From Tepidamorphus gemmatus (GTDB lineage: Bacteria; Pseudomonadota; Alphaproteobacteria; Rhizobiales; Tepidamorphaceae): DNA of 64,000 nucleotides. The stretch is taken from NCBI RefSeq assembly GCF_004346195.1, contig NZ_SMAK01000014.1, forward strand, positions 1 through 64,000, read 5' to 3'. This document shows positions 24,203-32,995 of this stretch, piece after piece (position 1 is the stretch's first letter; every line of letters starts with the position of its first letter). The position numbers and the translations under genes were made by a program. Under the pieces are notes generated by a model that saw only the letters and a program-made list of their open reading frames with translations, did no database searches and was not told the origin of the DNA.

Positions 24203-25077
24203 CCGCGAGCCTTCCGGCCTGGCCGGACTGGCCGGGTCGCGATTCGAGCCGTATCGTCGAGGCGGGCGGCGTTTCGTGGCATGTCCAGCAATCCGGCCGC
24301 GGCCCCGACCTGCTGCTCGTCCACGGCACGGGTGCCTCCACCCATTCCTGGCGAGGGCTGATGCCATACCTCACCGAACGCTGGCGCGTCACCGCGCCGG
24401 ACCTGCCGGGACATGGCTTCACCGATCCGATCCGCGACGGCCAGCCGACCTTGCCGGCGATCGCCCATGTGCTGACCGCTCTGGTCGAACAGCTGGCGAT
24501 CCGGCCGATGGTCGCGGTCGGACATTCGGCAGGGGCCGCGATCCTCGCCCGGATGGCAATCGACGGAGGTATCCGGCCGGCGCTCCTCGTTGCGATCAAC
24601 GGTGCATTCCTGCCGTTCCGAGGCATCGCGATGCGGATGTTTCCGCAGCTCGCGCGCCTCCTCGTCGCCAACCCCCTCGTCGCGCGAACGCTTGCCCTGT
24701 CGTCGAGCGAACGGACGGTGAACCGGATGATCCGCGGCAGCGGCTCCAGCATCGACGAGCACGGGATCGACCTGTACGGACGGCTGTTCCGCGATCACCA
24801 TCACGTCGCCGGCGCGCTGGAAATGATGGCGAACTGGGACCTCGCGCCGCTGGTGCGCGATCTTCCCCGCCTCGACATTCCCACCCTGCTCATCGTCGGC
24901 GAGGGTGACCGCTACGTGGACCCGTCGGAATCCCGGATCGTCGCCCGCCTGATTCGGCAGTGCGAACGGGTCCTGCTGCCCGGTCTCGGCCACCTCATGC
25001 ACGAGGAGGCACCCGCCAAGATCGCCGACCTCATCCTCGACCGGGCCGAGGCAGCCGGTGCGGATGCCGCGCCATGA
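24193..25077 (+). CDS. bchO: BchO, alpha/beta hydrolase of Mg chelation
   Basis: A 294-residue alpha/beta hydrolase with the oxyanion region LLLVHGTGASTHSW and nucleophile elbow GHSAGAA. BchO is encoded with bchID in purple bacteria and is thought to assist Mg chelation; its exact reaction is not established. The C-terminus carries the Asp and His region (IVGEGDRYV, LPGLGHLMHEE). The start overlaps bchD by 10 bases and the stop overlaps crtI. Confidence 0.9.
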   Translation: MAMTASLPAWPDWPGRDSSRIVEAGGVSWHVQQSGRGPDLLLVHGTGASTHSWRGLMPYLTERWRVTAPDLPGHGFTDPIRDGQPTLPAIAHVLTALVEQLAIRPMVAVGHSAGAAILARMAIDGGIRPALLVAINGAFLPFRGIAMRMFPQLARLLVANPLVARTLALSSSERTVNRMIRGSGSSIDEHGIDLYGRLFRDHHHVAGALEMMANWDLAPLVRDLPRLDIPTLLIVGEGDRYVDPSESRIVARLIRQCERVLLPGLGHLMHEEAPAKIADLILDRAEAAGADAAP

Positions 25078-26612
25078 CGCGCCACGCCCCTCCCCCGGCG
25101 TTCCGGGCTGCGGCGGCGGCCAGCCACTCGGCCCCGCACGCGGTCATCATCGGCAGCGGTTTCGGCGGGCTTGCGGCAGCTATCCGGCTGGGTGCGCGGG
25201 GCTACCGGGTCACCGTGCTCGAACAGCTGGAGCAGCCCGGCGGGCGGGCTTCGGTATTCCGGCAGGACGGCTTCACCTTCGACGCGGGACCGACCATCGT
25301 CACGGCACCCTTCCTGTTCGAAGAGCTCTGGTCGCTGTGCGGGCGCAGGCTCGCGGACGATGTAGACCTGCGACCAATATCGCCCTTCTACGAATTGAGG
25401 TTCGACGATGGCAGCCGGTTCCGCTGCGATGCGGACCCGGAATTCATGCGCGCCGAGGTCGCCCGCCTGTCGCCGGGCGACGTGGCCGGATACGAGGCCT
25501 TCATGCGGCGCAGCGAGGCGATGTGCCGTGTCGGGTTCGAGGAACTCGGCCATGTGCCGTTTCACCGGCCCGGCAGCATGGTCCGCATCCTGCCCGATCT
25601 CGTGCGGCTTGGCGGCCACCGTTCGGTCTATGGCCTCGTTGCCCGCCACGTGCGTGACGAGCGGCTGCGCACGGCGCTGAGCTTCCATCCGCTGCTGATC
25701 GGCGGCAATCCGTTCCGGGCGACCGCCATCTACTGCCTGATCGCCCATCTCGAGCGCAGATGGGGGGTGCATTTCGCCATGGGCGGCACCGGCCGGCTGG
25801 TGGCGGGCATGGTCCGGCTGATCGAAGACCAGGGCAACGAAATACGCTGCCACGCCCGCGTCGAGAGGATCGCCGTCGACTCCGGCCGGGCGGTCGGCGT
25901 GAGGCTCGCCTCCGGCGAGACGGTGGCCGCAGACGTGGTCGTGTCCAACGCCGATTCCGCCACCACCTATCGCGCACTCCTAGCGCCGGGCCGGCGGCGG
26001 CGCTGGACGAACCGGCGGATCGACCGGGCGCGCTACTCGATGAGCCTGTTCGTCTGGTATTTCGGCACACGGCGGCAGTTCCCCGAGGTCGGACACCACA
26101 CGATCCTGCTCGGCCCGCGCTATCGCGGCCTGCTCGCCGACATATTCGACCGCAAGGTGCTCGCGGACGATTTCAGCCTCTACCTGCATCGCCCGACGGC
26201 CACCGATCCTTCTCTGGCGCCGGCCGGCTGCGATGCCTTCTACGTGCTGTCGCCTGTACCGCATCTCGACAGCAGGATCGACTGGAGCGTCGCCGCCGAG
26301 CCCTATCGCCGGCGCATCGCCGCCTTCCTCGACGCTCGCCTGATGCCGGGTTTCGAGGCCGATATCGTGACCTCGCGACTGATGACGCCCGCCGACTTCC
26401 GCGATCGGCTCGCCTCCCACAAGGGGGCGGCGTTCGGGCTCGAACCGGTGCTCACCCAGAGCGCATGGTTCCGGCCGCACAACCGCAGCGAGGAGATCGA
26501 GAACCTGTTTCTCGTCGGCGCCGGCACGCATCCCGGCGCGGGCATCCCCGGCGTGCTGTCGTCGGCACGCGTTCTCGACAGGGTCGTACCCGATGCTGTC
26601 GCCGCCGCATGA
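25074..26612 (+). CDS. crtI: Phytoene desaturase CrtI
   Basis: A 512-residue FAD-dependent desaturase that converts phytoene to neurosporene or lycopene at the membrane. The FAD site is VIIGSGFGGLAAA near residue 24, followed by EQPGGRASVF and TFDAGPTIVTAPFLFEELW. The C-terminal signature is NLFLVGAGTHPGAGIPGVL, typical of CrtI rather than CrtD. The ATG at 25074 overlaps the bchO stop; crtB follows in overlap. Confidence 0.93.
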   Translation: MTRHAPPPAFRAAAAASHSAPHAVIIGSGFGGLAAAIRLGARGYRVTVLEQLEQPGGRASVFRQDGFTFDAGPTIVTAPFLFEELWSLCGRRLADDVDLRPISPFYELRFDDGSRFRCDADPEFMRAEVARLSPGDVAGYEAFMRRSEAMCRVGFEELGHVPFHRPGSMVRILPDLVRLGGHRSVYGLVARHVRDERLRTALSFHPLLIGGNPFRATAIYCLIAHLERRWGVHFAMGGTGRLVAGMVRLIEDQGNEIRCHARVERIAVDSGRAVGVRLASGETVAADVVVSNADSATTYRALLAPGRRRRWTNRRIDRARYSMSLFVWYFGTRRQFPEVGHHTILLGPRYRGLLADIFDRKVLADDFSLYLHRPTATDPSLAPAGCDAFYVLSPVPHLDSRIDWSVAAEPYRRRIAAFLDARLMPGFEADIVTSRLMTPADFRDRLASHKGAAFGLEPVLTQSAWFRPHNRSEEIENLFLVGAGTHPGAGIPGVLSSARVLDRVVPDAVAAA

Positions 26613-27657
26613 CGCCCGGGTGTCCACCGCCCTCGCCGGGGACTTCGTCCACTGCCGCGAAATGATCCGCGGCGGATCGCGGAGCTTTCACGCCGCCTCG
26701 CTGCTGTTGCCGACACGCGTGCGGCGGCCGGCCTATGCGCTCTATGCCTTCTGCCGCCTGTCCGACGATGCGGTGGACCTGAACGGCAGCCGGACAGACA
26801 CGCTCGCACGCCTGCATGAGCGGCTGGAGCGCGCCTATGCGGGACGGCCGCTCGACCATCCGGTCGACCGCGCCTTCGCGGCTACCGTCAGCCGCTTCGC
26901 GATCCCGCCCGACCTGCCGCTCGCGCTGCTGGAGGGGCTCGCCTGGGACGCGGCGGGACGGCGCTACGACACGATCGCCGATCTCGAGGCCTATGCGGCG
27001 CGGGTGGCAGGCTCGGTCGGCGCGATGATGGCGCTTCTGATGGGCGTCCGTGATCCGCGGCTGCTGGCGCGGGCCTGCGATCTCGGCGTTGCCATGCAAT
27101 ACACCAACATCGCCCGCGACGTCGGCGAGGATGCGCGCAACGGCCGCCTCTACCTGCCAAGACAGTGGCTGACGGAGGAAGGCGTCAATCCAGCCTCCTT
27201 CCTCGCCGCGCCCGCCTGCACATCGGCGATCCGGCGCGTGGTCGCCCGCCTGCTCGGCGAGGCGGACCGCCTCTATGCCCGTGCCGATGCCGGCATCGCC
27301 GGCCTGCCGATCTCGTGCAGGCCCGCCATCACTGCCGCACGGCTGCTCTATGCGGCGATCGGGCGGGAGGTTGCCCGCAACGGCTTCGATCCGGTCTCCC
27401 GGCGGGCCGTCGTGCCGACCCGCCGCAAATGCGCGCTGGTCGCCCGGGCGCTGATCGGTCTGCCGCGCGCCCCGGCACCGGCATCGGCGCCGCCGCTGGC
27501 GGCGACGCGGTTCCTGGTTGACGCGGCGCGCGAGGCGCGTCCGCCGACCCGCCCCGCAGCCTGGTGGGACATTGGCGGGCGGGTCGTGTTCGCGATCGAG
27601 CTGTTCGACAGGCTGGAGCGGCGCGACCGCCTGCAGCGCGTCATGTCACGCAGCTGA
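26593..27657 (+). CDS. crtB: Phytoene synthase CrtB
   Basis: A 354-residue squalene/phytoene synthase that condenses two geranylgeranyl diphosphates. GSRSFHAASLLLP and the first Asp-rich region CRLSDDAVD are present, as is the second region YTNIARDVGEDARNGRLYLP. The ATG at 26593 overlaps crtI by 20 bases; a GTG at 26620 is a possible alternative that would start at VSTALAG. It is longer at the C-terminus than most bacterial CrtB. Confidence 0.93.
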   Translation: MLSPPHDARVSTALAGDFVHCREMIRGGSRSFHAASLLLPTRVRRPAYALYAFCRLSDDAVDLNGSRTDTLARLHERLERAYAGRPLDHPVDRAFAATVSRFAIPPDLPLALLEGLAWDAAGRRYDTIADLEAYAARVAGSVGAMMALLMGVRDPRLLARACDLGVAMQYTNIARDVGEDARNGRLYLPRQWLTEEGVNPASFLAAPACTSAIRRVVARLLGEADRLYARADAGIAGLPISCRPAITAARLLYAAIGREVARNGFDPVSRRAVVPTRRKCALVARALIGLPRAPAPASAPPLAATRFLVDAAREARPPTRPAAWWDIGGRVVFAIELFDRLERRDRLQRVMSRS

Positions 27658-27729
27658 CGGATCCAGCGGGAACCCTATGCCGTACGATGGCATTATGATC
27701 CTTCCGGCACGGCATTCGGATCCGACACG

Positions 27730-28218
27730 ATGAACCTCTATCCCTATCTCGTCCTCGGCGGCTTCTGTGTCGCCTGCACGCTGGTGGCGCTGAGCGGCGC
27801 GCTGTTTCCGCCCGGAGAGTGGTACGAGCGGCTCGCCAAGCCGAGCTGGACGCCACCAAATTGGGTGTTCGGGCCGGTCTGGACCGTGCTCTACGTGATG
27901 ATCGCCGTTTCGGGCTGGCTGGTCTGGCGCGACTCCGGCTTCTCCGGCGCGCGCACCGCGTTCTTCATCTACGGCGTGCAGCTTGTCCTCAACGGCCTGT
28001 GGTCGGCGATCTTCTTCGGCATGAAGCGGCCGGGCCTCGCCATCCTCGACGTGGTTGCGCTCTGGCTGTCGATCGTCGCCACAATCGTCGCATTCCTCCC
28101 GCACAGTCCGCTCGCGGCCTGGCTGCTCGTGCCCTATCTCGCCTGGGTGACGCTTGCGACAGCGCTCAACATCTCGGTGTGGCGCCTCAACGCCGCATCT
28201 GCTGAGGCGAGAGGCTGA
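27730..28218 (+). CDS. tspO: TspO/CrtK tryptophan-rich sensory protein
   Basis: A 162-residue, five-helix outer-membrane-type porphyrin-binding protein. LAKPSWTPPNWVFGPVWTVLY is the family signature, and NGLWSAIFFGMKRPG, WL and W residues fill the remaining helices. In phototrophs TspO acts as an oxygen/porphyrin-dependent regulator of photosynthesis gene expression. It follows crtB by 72 bases, as crtK does in Rhodobacter. Confidence 0.93.
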   Translation: MNLYPYLVLGGFCVACTLVALSGALFPPGEWYERLAKPSWTPPNWVFGPVWTVLYVMIAVSGWLVWRDSGFSGARTAFFIYGVQLVLNGLWSAIFFGMKRPGLAILDVVALWLSIVATIVAFLPHSPLAAWLLVPYLAWVTLATALNISVWRLNAASAEARG

Positions 28219-28227
28219 GGGTCGCGG

Positions 28228-28344
28228 ATGACGGGATGGCTGGCGCTCGCGGAACTCCTTCTCGTCTTCGGCGGTGTGCTGGCCTTCGGCATCTGGCAGC
28301 TGCGCTGCCTGCGCCGTGACCGGGGCGACGACGGATCGAGCTAA
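28228..28344 (+). CDS. 38-residue single-span membrane peptide after tspO
   Basis: A short frame begins ATG 28228, nine bases after the tspO stop, and ends TAA 28342-28344. It encodes MTGWLALAELLLVFGGVLA, then FGIWQLRCLRRDRGDDGSS: one hydrophobic helix followed by a basic and then acidic tail, positive-inside. The stop overlaps the stop of crtC on the other strand. Position, spacing and composition support a real small membrane protein of unknown function, possibly attached to the TspO or carotenoid step. Confidence 0.55.
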   Translation: MTGWLALAELLLVFGGVLAFGIWQLRCLRRDRGDDGSS

Positions 28345-29504
28345 GGCCGCCGTGGCATCCGGAACGGCAGCAGCAGGCGTACCCACTGGCGGGCGAAGCG
28401 GTCGAGATCGAGGCTTTCGTGGACGGCGGCGACCTTGCGGCCCTTCCAGGACAGGTGGAGCAGCGAGCGGGCGTAGAAGGGAGAATCCTCGAGGGTACGC
28501 ACGACATCCGCAGCCGCATCCAGCGGGATGCGCGTGGACCGTCTGATCCCCCACGGCGTCGTCGGCAGCGCACGCGGCGGCGGCATCGCCATGTCATCAA
28601 CCGACCCGTCATCGGCGATGCGCAGGCATCGGGCGAAGGGGGGACCCTGCCGGGGATCCGTCTCGTAGACGATGACGGTACCCTCCGGCGTGTGCGCGCG
28701 CGACCATTGCCAGCTGCGGAACCCGGCTTCGAGAGGCTCGCTGCCGTGGTTTGCATCGAGATAGGCCGTGCCCGTCCAGTGCAGCGCCGGATCGCGCATC
28801 TCGACCTCAATCCGTGCCCTCGGGGCGATGGGCCGCCAGTGATGGCGGCCAGCCTCGTCAAGCACGAAGCCCACCGCCGGCATTGGGCGCGGTTCGATGC
28901 GGATCAGGCCGAGCACACGGCGCGGAACCGGCACAGCGACCTCGTCGAGATGAATGACGAGGGCGGTGCCGTCCCAGGCAAACCAACTCGAACCGACGGT
29001 GAGCGACATCTCATTGCGACCGAGACTGTCGCGGCCGCGCTCGGTCATCGTCCAGCGGCGTCTGCGACCATAAAGCGCCACATTGACCGCAACGTGATCG
29101 TCGGGATCGCGGCGCCCCCGCCAGGCGTAATAGGGCGAGAACACCGAGCCGACGAAGGCGATGACCGTCAGCGCGTCCGTACCGTCGTCGCTGATTGCAT
29201 CGACATACCACCAGGCATAGCCGCCGGGTGGAACCGGCGTGTCGAAGCGTGGTCCCGCAGGAGCGCTTCTGCCGCGAGCCGGCCCGAGATCACAGCCATC
29301 GGCGCGCCCGGCCCCGGGTGGATGCTGCCGCCCGCCAGATAGAGGCCCGGAATGCGGCTGCGCGACCCCGGCCGACGAAACGAGGCCATCGCGCCATGTG
29401 GCGCCCGCCCGTACAGGGCTCCGCCCGTGCCCGGGAACATCGCGGCGAACTGTGCCGGTGTCGTTATCGCTGGCGGCTCCTGCCAGCTCAGTGTCAATCC
29501 GCAT
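28341..29504 (-). CDS. crtC: Hydroxyneurosporene synthase (carotenoid 1,2-hydratase) CrtC
   Basis: CrtC adds water across the psi-end of neurosporene or lycopene, the first step to spirilloxanthin-type carotenoids. The conserved part begins RFDTPVPPGGYAWWYVDAISDDG at about 29255 and contains FVGSVFSPYYAW and HWTGTAYLDANHGSEPLEAGF. No ATG, GTG or TTG lies near the start of homology: in this frame the nearest are ATG 29504 and GTG 29537, well inside crtD. The true start is thus unresolved (non-standard codon, or a frame error in the overlap). The rest of the protein looks intact. Confidence 0.85.
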   Translation of the reverse strand: MRIDTELAGAASDNDTGTVRRDVPGHGRSPVRAGATWRDGLVSSAGVAQPHSGPLSGGRQHPPGAGRADGCDLGPARGRSAPAGPRFDTPVPPGGYAWWYVDAISDDGTDALTVIAFVGSVFSPYYAWRGRRDPDDHVAVNVALYGRRRRWTMTERGRDSLGRNEMSLTVGSSWFAWDGTALVIHLDEVAVPVPRRVLGLIRIEPRPMPAVGFVLDEAGRHHWRPIAPRARIEVEMRDPALHWTGTAYLDANHGSEPLEAGFRSWQWSRAHTPEGTVIVYETDPRQGPPFARCLRIADDGSVDDMAMPPPRALPTTPWGIRRSTRIPLDAAADVVRTLEDSPFYARSLLHLSWKGRKVAAVHESLDLDRFARQWVRLLLPFRMPRRP

Positions 29505-30733
29505 CTGGCCATGAGCGCGGTCGCAGCCGTCAAGCACCGGTCGATCTCCTCCTGCTGGAAGCCCCGGACGTCGCCGTTCGGGGGCGCATTGATGATCCAG
29601 AACAACCGCTCCGACGCCCCGTCTGCGCGCAGGGTCCCGGCATCGTCGCGATCCTGGGCGCAGACATAGACGGTCGGCGCGTCGGGCAACTGTCCGCGGT
29701 CGAAGACATCAACGAACTCCGCCTCGTAGTCGGTGGAGAAGAAGACCGTATGATGCGCCGGCGCGAACCCGTCGGTCCGGGCGAGCATCGAGACGGTCAG
29801 CGCGGACTGCGACCTGGCGGCCGGCGGAACCGGATCGCAGGCTGCAGCGACCGCGGCGCCGAAACAGCCGGCGGCATAGGCGCCAGCATCGGCAGTCGAC
29901 ACCACCAGGTCCGCTGCGATGGTTTCGCCGTTGTCGAGCACGAGGCCCGACACGCGACCATCGGCGACGACGATCTCGTCGACGCTGACACCGTGGCGGA
30001 ACGCAACGCCCCTGGCCTCGGCGAGGTCCTGCATCGCGACGGCGAGGCGATGCATTCCGCCGCGCACCAGCCAGACACCGGATTGCTCGACATGCGCGAC
30101 CAGCATCAGCGTCGCCGGGGCGCGGAACGGCGAGGCCCCGCAATAGGTGGCGTAGCGGCCGAACAGCTGCCGCAGCCGGGCGTCGCGGAAGTGGCCGCGC
30201 AAGACCTTCCACAACGGCGTGAACGGGCGGATCGCCAGTAGGTCGGACGTGCCGGCAAGGCCGAACCGCCGCGCGAGCCCGACCGGCGTCGGCAGGTCTG
30301 CGCGGATGAAGGTGTTCTCCAGCGCCTCGAAGATGCGTTGCGCCTCCGCACAGAAGGCGAGATAGCCGCGTGCCTCGGCAGGGCCGGCAAAGGCGGCGAT
30401 GGCATCGGCAGCAGCCGACCGGCCGTCAGGCAGATCGATCTGCCCGCCACCGTCCCACGCATGGCGGGCGAGAACCGACGCGCGGCGCATCGGCACACGA
30501 TCTTCGAGCGAGGCGCCGGCGAGGTCGAACAGCTCGTCGAAGACGTCGCGCAGGGTAAGGACCGTGGGACCGGCATCGATCTGCCGTCCGCCGACTTGCT
30601 GCTCGCGCATTTTGCCGCCGGACTGCGCCATGCGCTCGACAACCGTCACCTCGAGACCGTGGACGGCCAGTTCCAGCGCGGCGGACAATCCCGCGATACC
30701 GGCACCGATGACGATCACCCGTGGGGAGCGCAT
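29168..30733 (-). CDS. crtD: Methoxyneurosporene/hydroxy-carotenoid 3,4-desaturase CrtD
   Basis: A 521-residue FAD-dependent desaturase. VIVIGAGIAGLSAALELA is the FAD site, GRQIDAGPTVLTLRDVFDELF follows, and the C-terminal signature GALYGRAPHGAMASFRRPGS with GLYLAGGSIHPGPGAPM is characteristic of CrtD. It introduces the 3,4 double bond during spirilloxanthin synthesis. The last 25 residues (after LLRDHASTR) run past the family end into the crtC coding region. Divergent from crtE, with two PpsR boxes between. Confidence 0.93.
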   Translation of the reverse strand: MRSPRVIVIGAGIAGLSAALELAVHGLEVTVVERMAQSGGKMREQQVGGRQIDAGPTVLTLRDVFDELFDLAGASLEDRVPMRRASVLARHAWDGGGQIDLPDGRSAAADAIAAFAGPAEARGYLAFCAEAQRIFEALENTFIRADLPTPVGLARRFGLAGTSDLLAIRPFTPLWKVLRGHFRDARLRQLFGRYATYCGASPFRAPATLMLVAHVEQSGVWLVRGGMHRLAVAMQDLAEARGVAFRHGVSVDEIVVADGRVSGLVLDNGETIAADLVVSTADAGAYAAGCFGAAVAAACDPVPPAARSQSALTVSMLARTDGFAPAHHTVFFSTDYEAEFVDVFDRGQLPDAPTVYVCAQDRDDAGTLRADGASERLFWIINAPPNGDVRGFQQEEIDRCLTAATALMARCGLTLSWQEPPAITTPAQFAAMFPGTGGALYGRAPHGAMASFRRPGSRSRIPGLYLAGGSIHPGPGAPMAVISGRLAAEALLRDHASTRRFHPAAMPGGMSMQSATTVRTR

Positions 30734-30757
30734 TCCGCCGATCTCCGTGCGAACCGA

Positions 30758-30801
30758 TGTCCACTTTATCTTACATCAAAAATAGTCAATAGTGATTTAC
30801 A
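30758..30801. promoter_or_regulatory. Paired PpsR/CrtJ boxes between crtD and crtE
   Basis: TGTCCACTTTATCTTACA (30758-30775) is an exact TGT-N12-ACA box. Eight bases later AGTCAATAGTGATTTACA (30784-30801) matches 5 of 6 fixed positions. The pair lies in the 90-base gap between the divergent starts of crtD (30733) and crtE (30824), so it can repress both directions at once. Confidence 0.75.
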
Positions 30802-30823
30802 TGCGGGCCTGGAGGAGCGCGAA

Positions 30824-31693
30824 ATGGACCCGACATCTCGAATCGAACTCGCCCTCGAAACTGCGGTCGGACAGGCTGCGACGGAGGACTGCCCGAAGGG
30901 CCTTGCCGATGCTCTGCGCTATGCGGTGTTCCCCGGAGGTGCCCGGGTGCGACCGCGCCTGTGCCTGTCGGTCGCCCATGCCTGCGGGGACACCGACCCC
31001 GCCCTTGCCGACGCCGCAGCCTCTGCCATCGAACTGCTGCATTGCGCGTCGCTGGTGCACGACGATCTGCCCTGCTTCGACGACGCCGCCATCCGCCGCG
31101 GCAAGCCATCGGTCCATCTGGCCTTCGGGGAGCCGATCGCGGTGCTGGCCGGCGACGCGCTGATTGTGCTGGCCTTCGAGACCCTGGCACGGGCGGCGGG
31201 ATCGGATGCCGCGCGACTCGCCCGCATCGTCGGGCTGATCGGACGCGGTGTCGGTGCGCCCCATGGCATCGCCGCCGGACAAGCCTGGGAATCCGAACCG
31301 GACGTGGATCTGGCGCGCTACCACCGGACCAAGACGGGATCGCTGTTTGCGACTGCGACCATGTGCGGGGCAGCGGCAAGCGGCCACGACCCGGTGCCGT
31401 GGCAGGCACTCGGCGAGCGGATCGGCGAGGCCTTTCAGGTTGCCGACGACCTGCGCGACGTGGTCGAGGATACCCTGTCGACCGGCAAGCCGTCCGGCCA
31501 GGATGCGGCGCGCGCCCGGCCGAGCGCAGTGACGAGCCTCGGCCTCGCCGGCGCGGTGCGCCGTCTCGAGGGGCTTGTCGCAGCGGCCGTCGAGGCGATC
31601 CCGCCCTGCCCGGGCCGCGACGAGCTCAGGGACCAGATCCTGCAGGAAAGCCGGCACTTCCTGCCGAAGGGTGTGCCGCTGATTGCGGCATGA
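30824..31693 (+). CDS. crtE: Geranylgeranyl diphosphate synthase CrtE
   Basis: A 289-residue trans-isoprenyl diphosphate synthase supplying geranylgeranyl diphosphate for carotenoids and the bacteriochlorophyll tail. The first Asp-rich motif is LVHDDLPCFDDAAIRRGKPS and the second is FQVADDLRDVVED. The ATG at 30824 is preceded by GGAGGAGCG. It opens the crtEF-bchCXYZ-puf superoperon. Confidence 0.93.
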   Translation: MDPTSRIELALETAVGQAATEDCPKGLADALRYAVFPGGARVRPRLCLSVAHACGDTDPALADAAASAIELLHCASLVHDDLPCFDDAAIRRGKPSVHLAFGEPIAVLAGDALIVLAFETLARAAGSDAARLARIVGLIGRGVGAPHGIAAGQAWESEPDVDLARYHRTKTGSLFATATMCGAAASGHDPVPWQALGERIGEAFQVADDLRDVVEDTLSTGKPSGQDAARARPSAVTSLGLAGAVRRLEGLVAAAVEAIPPCPGRDELRDQILQESRHFLPKGVPLIAA

Positions 31694-32889
31694 CCGGCCC
31701 GACCGCACCAGCCGGGCGCCTCGACTCCGCAGCCGCGCCGATGACCGGCCAATCAGACCGCCGCCCGTGCGCGCCACTCGATGCCTGGCGGAACTTCCGC
31801 AACCGGCTGGTGGCCGATCCGCGCTTCCGGCGCCTGGCGGCCGCGCTGCCCTTCTCCCGCCTTATCGCCGAGCAGGCAACGCGGCGGATCTTCGACCTCT
31901 GCGCCGGCTTCACCTATTCGCAGACCCTGTTCGCCTGCGTCGAGCTCGGCATCCTCGCCCGTCTTGCCGACCGGACCATGACCGCAGAGGAGCTGGCGCC
32001 TGATGTCGGCCTCTCGGCGCCTGCGATGGAGCGGCTGCTCGCCGCGGCCGCCGCGCTCGGCATCGTCGAGCCGTGCGCCGGCGGGCGCTACGGCCTCGGC
32101 CTGACCGGCACGATCATCGCCGCAGAACCGGGGCTTGCCGAGATGATCTCGCACCACCGGCTGCTCTACGCCGATCTCGCCGACCCGGTCGCGCTCCTTC
32201 GCGGGCGGAGGGATGGCACGCGTCTGTCTGCGTACTGGGCCTATGCCGGACGGCCGGCCGCCGAGGCCGTGGCGGCGGACACGGACGCCTATACGACGCT
32301 GATGGGCGCAACACAGGCCAGCATCGCCGACGCGATCCTCGACGCCTACGACTTCTCGCGCCACCGGCGGCTGCTCGACGTGGCGGGCGGCGACGGCAGC
32401 TTCGCCATCGCCGCGATGCAGCGTCATCCGCGACTTGCCGCCACAACCTTCGACCTGCCCTGCGTTGCGGCACGCGCCGAAGCCCGGATCGCAGCTGCGG
32501 GGCTCTCGGCCCGCGGGGCAGCGACGGGAGGTGACTTCATTACAGATCCCCTGCCTGGGGGCCACGACGTCGCGACCCTGGTGAGGGTGGCGCTCGATCA
32601 CGACGAGCCGACCGTGGCGCGGCTGCTTCGCGCGATCCATGCCGCGCTCCCGCGGGGCGGAACCCTGGTGATCGCCGAGCCGATCGCCGGCACCGCCGGG
32701 GCCGAACGCATCACCGATACCTATTTCGGGCTCTATCTGCTCGCCATGGGGGGTGGCCGCACACGGACCTTCGACGATTTCCGCACGCTGCTCAAGGCTG
32801 CCGGATTTGTGCGCGTGCGCCGCATCGCGACGCGGCAGCGGCTGCTCTGCGGACTGGTTGTCGCGCAGGTCGGGTCGCCGCCCTTGTAA
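31690..32889 (+). CDS. crtF: Hydroxyneurosporene/demethylspheroidene O-methyltransferase CrtF
   Basis: A 399-residue SAM-dependent methyltransferase that O-methylates the 1-hydroxy group of the carotenoid. It has the N-terminal dimerisation domain of plant-type O-methyltransferases (TYSQTLFACVELGILARL), the SAM motif LLDVAGGDGSFAIA, and the acidic FDLP loop. Starts in ATGA overlap with crtE. The stop TAA lies inside the first bchC-promoter PpsR box. Confidence 0.93.
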   Translation: MTGPTAPAGRLDSAAAPMTGQSDRRPCAPLDAWRNFRNRLVADPRFRRLAAALPFSRLIAEQATRRIFDLCAGFTYSQTLFACVELGILARLADRTMTAEELAPDVGLSAPAMERLLAAAAALGIVEPCAGGRYGLGLTGTIIAAEPGLAEMISHHRLLYADLADPVALLRGRRDGTRLSAYWAYAGRPAAEAVAADTDAYTTLMGATQASIADAILDAYDFSRHRRLLDVAGGDGSFAIAAMQRHPRLAATTFDLPCVAARAEARIAAAGLSARGAATGGDFITDPLPGGHDVATLVRVALDHDEPTVARLLRAIHAALPRGGTLVIAEPIAGTAGAERITDTYFGLYLLAMGGGRTRTFDDFRTLLKAAGFVRVRRIATRQRLLCGLVVAQVGSPPL

Positions 32890-32928
32890 GTTTGTCTTGA
32901 CGTCTTGAGATGTAAATATAGACTTACA
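32885..32928 (+). promoter_or_regulatory. Paired PpsR/CrtJ boxes upstream of bchC
   Basis: TGTAAGTTTGTCTTGACG (32885-32902) matches 5 of 6 fixed positions of TGT-N12-ACA. Exactly 8 bases later TGTAAATATAGACTTACA (32911-32928) matches all six. The first box overlaps the crtF stop codon, and the second ends 67 bases before the bchC start. This is the same geometry as the paired sites known at the Rhodobacter bchC promoter. Confidence 0.8.
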
Positions 32929-32995
32929 GATGGAGAGTCACCCGACCTGTCAGATGGAGCTGTCAGGCGGGCCGACGAGGCGACGAGCGACAACG

